This document shows, in pieces, positions 12,437 to 14,979 of a stretch of DNA of 14,979 nucleotides. The position numbers were made by a program, and so were the translations under genes. Each line of letters opens with the position of its first letter. Position 1 is the first letter of the stretch. The notes beneath the pieces are model-generated. The model ran no database searches. It saw nothing but the letters and a program-made list of their open reading frames with translations, and was not told the DNA's origin. The DNA is from DAOVVL01 sp965603095 (lineage in GTDB: Bacteria > Pseudomonadota > Alphaproteobacteria > Rhodospirillales > Magnetovibrionaceae). Location of the stretch: the NCBI GenBank assembly GCA_965603095.1, contig CBFDBQ010000050.1, positions 1-14,979 on the forward strand, written 5' to 3'.

Positions 12437-13570
12437 TTGGACACCGACCAACCATCGTTAACTATTGGCATTGAAGAAGAATACCTTTTGGTTGACCGTG
12501 AAACACGGGAACTAGCCAGCAACCCTCCGCCCGAATTATTTGAAGAATGCGAAAAACACATTCCCGGACTTGTCCATCCGGAATTCATGAAAGCACAAAT
12601 AGAAATTGCCACATCCGTTTGTCAAAACGTGCCCGAAGCACGCGCCCAACTGGCCGAGCTAAGGCAAACCATTGCTAAAATTGCAGGCGCTTATGGGCTG
12701 GCTCCAATCGCCGCCTCAACCCACCCTTTTTCTGAGTGGACCGCGCAAACCCACACCGACAAAGACCGCTACAACACATTGGCAGATGACATGCAGGTGG
12801 TGGCAAGAAGGTTATTAATTAGTGGGATGCACGTACATATCGGCATTGAAGATGATAATTTCCGCATAGATTTGCTTAATCAGATTAGTTATTTTCTGCC
12901 CCATCTTTTGGCCCTTAGCACATCATCGCCGTTTTGGCGTGGGGTTGATACCGGGTTGCAATCATATCGCATCAGCGTGTTTGACGAATTACCGCGCACA
13001 GGATTGCCATCGCGTTTTGATACATTTGCTGAATACCGTCGCCATATTGATGTTTTAATTAAAACAGGCGTTATCCCCGACGCTTCAATGATGTGGTGGG
13101 ATTTGCGCCCATCGGATAAATTTCCAACCCTTGAACTGCGTATAACCGATGTTTGCACCCATCTAGATGATGCCTGCGCTATAGCGGCGCTTTATCAATC
13201 AATAGCCCGAATGCTTTATCGTCTGCGTTATGATAACCAGCGTTGGCGCATCTATGACAATATGTTGATAAATGAAAACAGATGGCGGGCACAACGTTAT
13301 GGCACAGATGGCGGCATGATTGATTTTGGTAAAGCCGAAATGGTTGATTTCAAAATCTTGACCGAGGAACTAATAGATTTGGTTTCAATTGACGCCAAAG
13401 AATTAGGCTGCATGGCCGAACTTGAACACATAAGAACTATCGTTAACCGCGGGACTTCAGCCAGACGGCAAAGAGAAATATACACTGATGGCATAAATTC
13501 AGGGCTTGATGAGCGTTCGGCCCTTAACGCCGTGGTTGACTGGCTCGTTCAGACAACGCTTGAAACATAG
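12437..13570 (+). CDS. Carboxylate-amine ligase, YbdK / glutamate-cysteine ligase 2 family
   Basis: ATP-dependent ligase joining a carboxylate to an amine; E. coli YbdK has weak gamma-glutamylcysteine synthetase activity, and true substrates are often unknown. 377 residues, normal length. Motifs: GIEEEYLLVD at 11-20 (metal/ATP-binding glutamates), QIEIAT at 54-59, GMHVHIGI at 130-137, SSPFWRG at 163-169, and SYR at 176-178. Translation starts at TTG 12437 with GTAGGGGAA upstream; no ATG occurs in frame until residue 51, which would remove the GIEEE motif, so TTG is right. It is preceded by the amidohydrolase and a hairpin, likely one transcript. Confidence 0.92.
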   Translation: MDTDQPSLTIGIEEEYLLVDRETRELASNPPPELFEECEKHIPGLVHPEFMKAQIEIATSVCQNVPEARAQLAELRQTIAKIAGAYGLAPIAASTHPFSEWTAQTHTDKDRYNTLADDMQVVARRLLISGMHVHIGIEDDNFRIDLLNQISYFLPHLLALSTSSPFWRGVDTGLQSYRISVFDELPRTGLPSRFDTFAEYRRHIDVLIKTGVIPDASMMWWDLRPSDKFPTLELRITDVCTHLDDACAIAALYQSIARMLYRLRYDNQRWRIYDNMLINENRWRAQRYGTDGGMIDFGKAEMVDFKILTEELIDLVSIDAKELGCMAELEHIRTIVNRGTSARRQREIYTDGINSGLDERSALNAVVDWLVQTTLET

Positions 13571-13677
13571 ATACTTTTCCACAGATTGGGTCAGTTTTAC
13601 ACATTGCCGCTCGACTGGGCTGGGGTTAATGTCCGGCAACTAAGCAATCATTTAACAATAAAACAGGAACCTCAAAA

Positions 13678-13920
13678 ATGAGCGATGTTGGCGGTATAGC
13701 AGCAGACAAGCTGCGTTCTTTCGTAGAGCGCATAGAACGTCTAGAAGAAGAAAAAGCGGCACTTGCAGCCGATATTAGAGAGGTTTATTCCGAAGCAAAA
13801 GGATCTGGCTTCGATATAAAAATAATCCGCCAGATAGTTAGCTTGCGCAAACTCGATCAATCAGAACGTCAAGAACAAGAAGCTCTGTTAGACGTTTATC
13901 GCCGGGCCCTAGATATATAA
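13678..13920 (+). CDS. gapR: GapR family nucleoid-associated protein (DUF2312)
   Basis: Small DNA-binding protein that in Caulobacter clamps overtwisted DNA ahead of forks and RNA polymerase and is essential for replication and division. 80 residues, slightly shorter than the ~89 of Caulobacter. A long N-terminal coiled coil (IERLEEEKAALAADIREVY, ~19-37) is followed by the conserved AKGSGFD segment (~41-47), IIRQIVSLRKLD (~50-61), and the C-terminal ALLDVYRRAL. Largely confined to Alphaproteobacteria, so it is the best taxonomic marker here. AGGA lies about 10 nt before ATG 13678. It is convergent with the PEP carboxylase-like gene, with 45 bp between stops. Confidence 0.95.
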   Translation: MSDVGGIAADKLRSFVERIERLEEEKAALAADIREVYSEAKGSGFDIKIIRQIVSLRKLDQSERQEQEALLDVYRRALDI

Positions 13921-13938
13921 AGATATTTAACGTTTTAA

Positions 13939-13991
13939 CCTACGCCGCCCGACAGCTGGGCGCGCTAGCCAACGCCGCCCGACATATGGGC
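13939..13991. repeat. 30-bp-offset tandem duplication spanning the stop of the PEPC-like gene
   Basis: 13939-13961 and 13969-13991 match at 20 of 23 positions, including an exact 13-mer ACGCCGCCCGACA (13942 and 13972). On the minus strand the two copies are in one frame: AHMSGGVG-TAG-RAQLSGGVG-TAA. Confidence 0.88.
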
Positions 13992-14979
13992 TACGGCAGT
14001 AGAAATACGTCTTATCAAATCATAAATGTCGCTTAATGGTTGGAACAGTTCGCGATGCTCTTGTTCGTAACCATTATCAACATCGGTGCGGTACGTTGCC
14101 TCTTCACCAAATGATTTAGCATCAGCCGGTGGTTCAGAAACCGGGAACGCACGTTTTAAAACCTCTAACGCATGGTCTATATCAAGATGCAGGATTCCAT
14201 TTATCACGTCATCGGAACTTTCTGACATGTCTGAAAAACGTGGAAGCTGTGAGACAATTATGAAGACCTCCTGTATTAGGGCCACCCGTAACCCATGTAG
14301 TAACGTCAGGTCTGGATAGCTAGTATCTGCCACCGAGGGCATCATTTTTTCATTTTTTACCGATGCTAAGCCCTTGTCCAAATAAATGGTGTCGTTAAGA
14401 AAGATACGATAGGTACGATTTAATTTTTCATGGCTATTGCTGTGGCGAAGTATATGCGCCAAATGCTGTATCTGTTCAGCCCGCACACTATTTTTTTCAA
14501 TCCGTGAACGACGCAACCATATTGCTGGGTCAAACAGCGAAATATATCCATGCAATGCATCAAGGTTTGATAGGTGCCTAGCGTAAGCGGCCATGTTTAT
14601 AAAACGCGATAGACGATCAGAACTTTGATATATTTCGGCAAAACGATCAAAATCTTGCGATATGGCTTTGCCTAATCCGCTTATAGAATTAGAAAAATAT
14701 CCCAGTTGTTGCAATATGGCGTTATGCGGAATAGCGCGCACCTGAGAAGGGTGGGCAAGATCAACCCGTGCGCCACCTTCGTGTTGGCGCTTTACCTTGC
14801 GCGAGCCTGTTGAATAAAGAAAGTTCGTTCCAAACAAATCTAGCAACGCCGCATAGTTAGGATTTTCCAGCAAGCGTTCATTAAACCCTTTGACCGCCAT
14901 AAAAAAATCAAGCGAGAAATCTGTATCTTCGTAAAATTCATCCTCGATTTTTTTATCATCTTGTAATGCATGCTCAATC
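13965..14979 (-). CDS. Phosphoenolpyruvate carboxylase-like protein, C-terminal part (partial, divergent)
   Basis: The frame stays open to the right edge: 26 sense codons precede the Met at 14900, so the gene continues outside and that Met is internal. Visible signature: STGSRKVKR, then QVRAIPHNAI about 20 residues on, matching the PEPC pattern GSRPAKR...LRAIPWIFAWTQ, whose two arginines bind phosphoenolpyruvate. Differences: a ~7-residue longer spacer between the arginines, and the conserved W and TQ after RAIP are replaced. The C-terminus is SGGVG rather than the usual RNTG. The glycine-rich catalytic loop and active-site histidine would lie outside the window. PEPC adds bicarbonate to phosphoenolpyruvate to give oxaloacetate. 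I cannot tell if this copy is active. The stop used is TAG 13967. Confidence 0.78.
   Translation of the reverse strand, partial: IEHALQDDKKIEDEFYEDTDFSLDFFMAVKGFNERLLENPNYAALLDLFGTNFLYSTGSRKVKRQHEGGARVDLAHPSQVRAIPHNAILQQLGYFSNSISGLGKAISQDFDRFAEIYQSSDRLSRFINMAAYARHLSNLDALHGYISLFDPAIWLRRSRIEKNSVRAEQIQHLAHILRHSNSHEKLNRTYRIFLNDTIYLDKGLASVKNEKMMPSVADTSYPDLTLLHGLRVALIQEVFIIVSQLPRFSDMSESSDDVINGILHLDIDHALEVLKRAFPVSEPPADAKSFGEEATYRTDVDNGYEQEHRELFQPLSDIYDLIRRISTAVAHMSGGVG

Noticed and set aside
12889..13158. 89-codon antisense frame within the carboxylate-amine ligase gene
   Set aside because: Shadow of a clearly conserved gene, no start signal and no family features.
1..14979. CRISPR arrays, tRNA or rRNA genes, insertion sequences
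   Set aside because: No regularly spaced repeats, no cloverleaf or rRNA-like sequence recognised, and no transposase or terminal inverted repeats seen; the only tandem repeats are the short ones listed.

Overview
The window comes from a denitrifying alphaproteobacterium, probably Rhodospirillales-like. The evidence is a GapR/DUF2312 protein, an NnrS family protein, a Dnr/FNR-type regulator and generally moderate-to-low GC. About 10.7 kb is a nitrite-to-nitric-oxide respiration island. The remaining ~4 kb is general metabolism and housekeeping.

Layout. Bases 1-2045 (minus strand) carry cd1 nitrite reductase nirS, followed by the start of a uroporphyrinogen-III methyltransferase gene (nirE/cobA type, cut by the window edge) that feeds heme d1 synthesis. 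Divergent from nirS is a single-domain bacteriohemerythrin (2286-2696). On the minus strand, from 8539 down to 2745, lie: a previously easy-to-miss 49-residue membrane peptide, a CuA-bearing oxidase subunit II (norS-like), a heme-copper subunit I lacking the catalytic tyrosine (norY-like), a SCO/SenC copper chaperone, a cytochrome b-ferredoxin-MvhD fusion, and an unknown membrane protein. The order subunit II, subunit I, SenC matches the sNOR (NorSY-SenC) type of nitric oxide reductase, not the usual cNorCB or qNor. A Dnr-type regulator (8699-9403) and nnrS (9583-10743) are divergently arranged upstream.

Regulation. I find five Dnr/NNR/FNR-type palindromes (TTRAY-N4-RTCAA), one before each NO-related transcription unit: nirS, hemerythrin, the cytochrome b fusion, the 49-aa/norSY operon, and nnrS. 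Several have a -10 element at class-II spacing. This links the cytochrome b-ferredoxin-MvhD fusion and the hemerythrin to NO respiration independently of gene adjacency.

How it works together (inference): NirS makes periplasmic NO. The NorSY-like enzyme, whose CuA centre would be assembled by SenC, reduces NO to N2O. The cytochrome b/Fe-S fusion may supply or balance electrons at the membrane. Hemerythrin and NnrS would handle free NO, and Dnr senses NO and switches on all units.

From 10744 on: a 370-bp AT-rich gap with a perfect CRP-like palindrome, a small lipoprotein, an N-formylglutamate amidohydrolase, a carboxylate-amine ligase (YbdK/GCS2), GapR, and (minus strand, cut by the right edge) the C-terminal part of a divergent phosphoenolpyruvate carboxylase-like protein whose last codons are tandemly duplicated across the stop codon.
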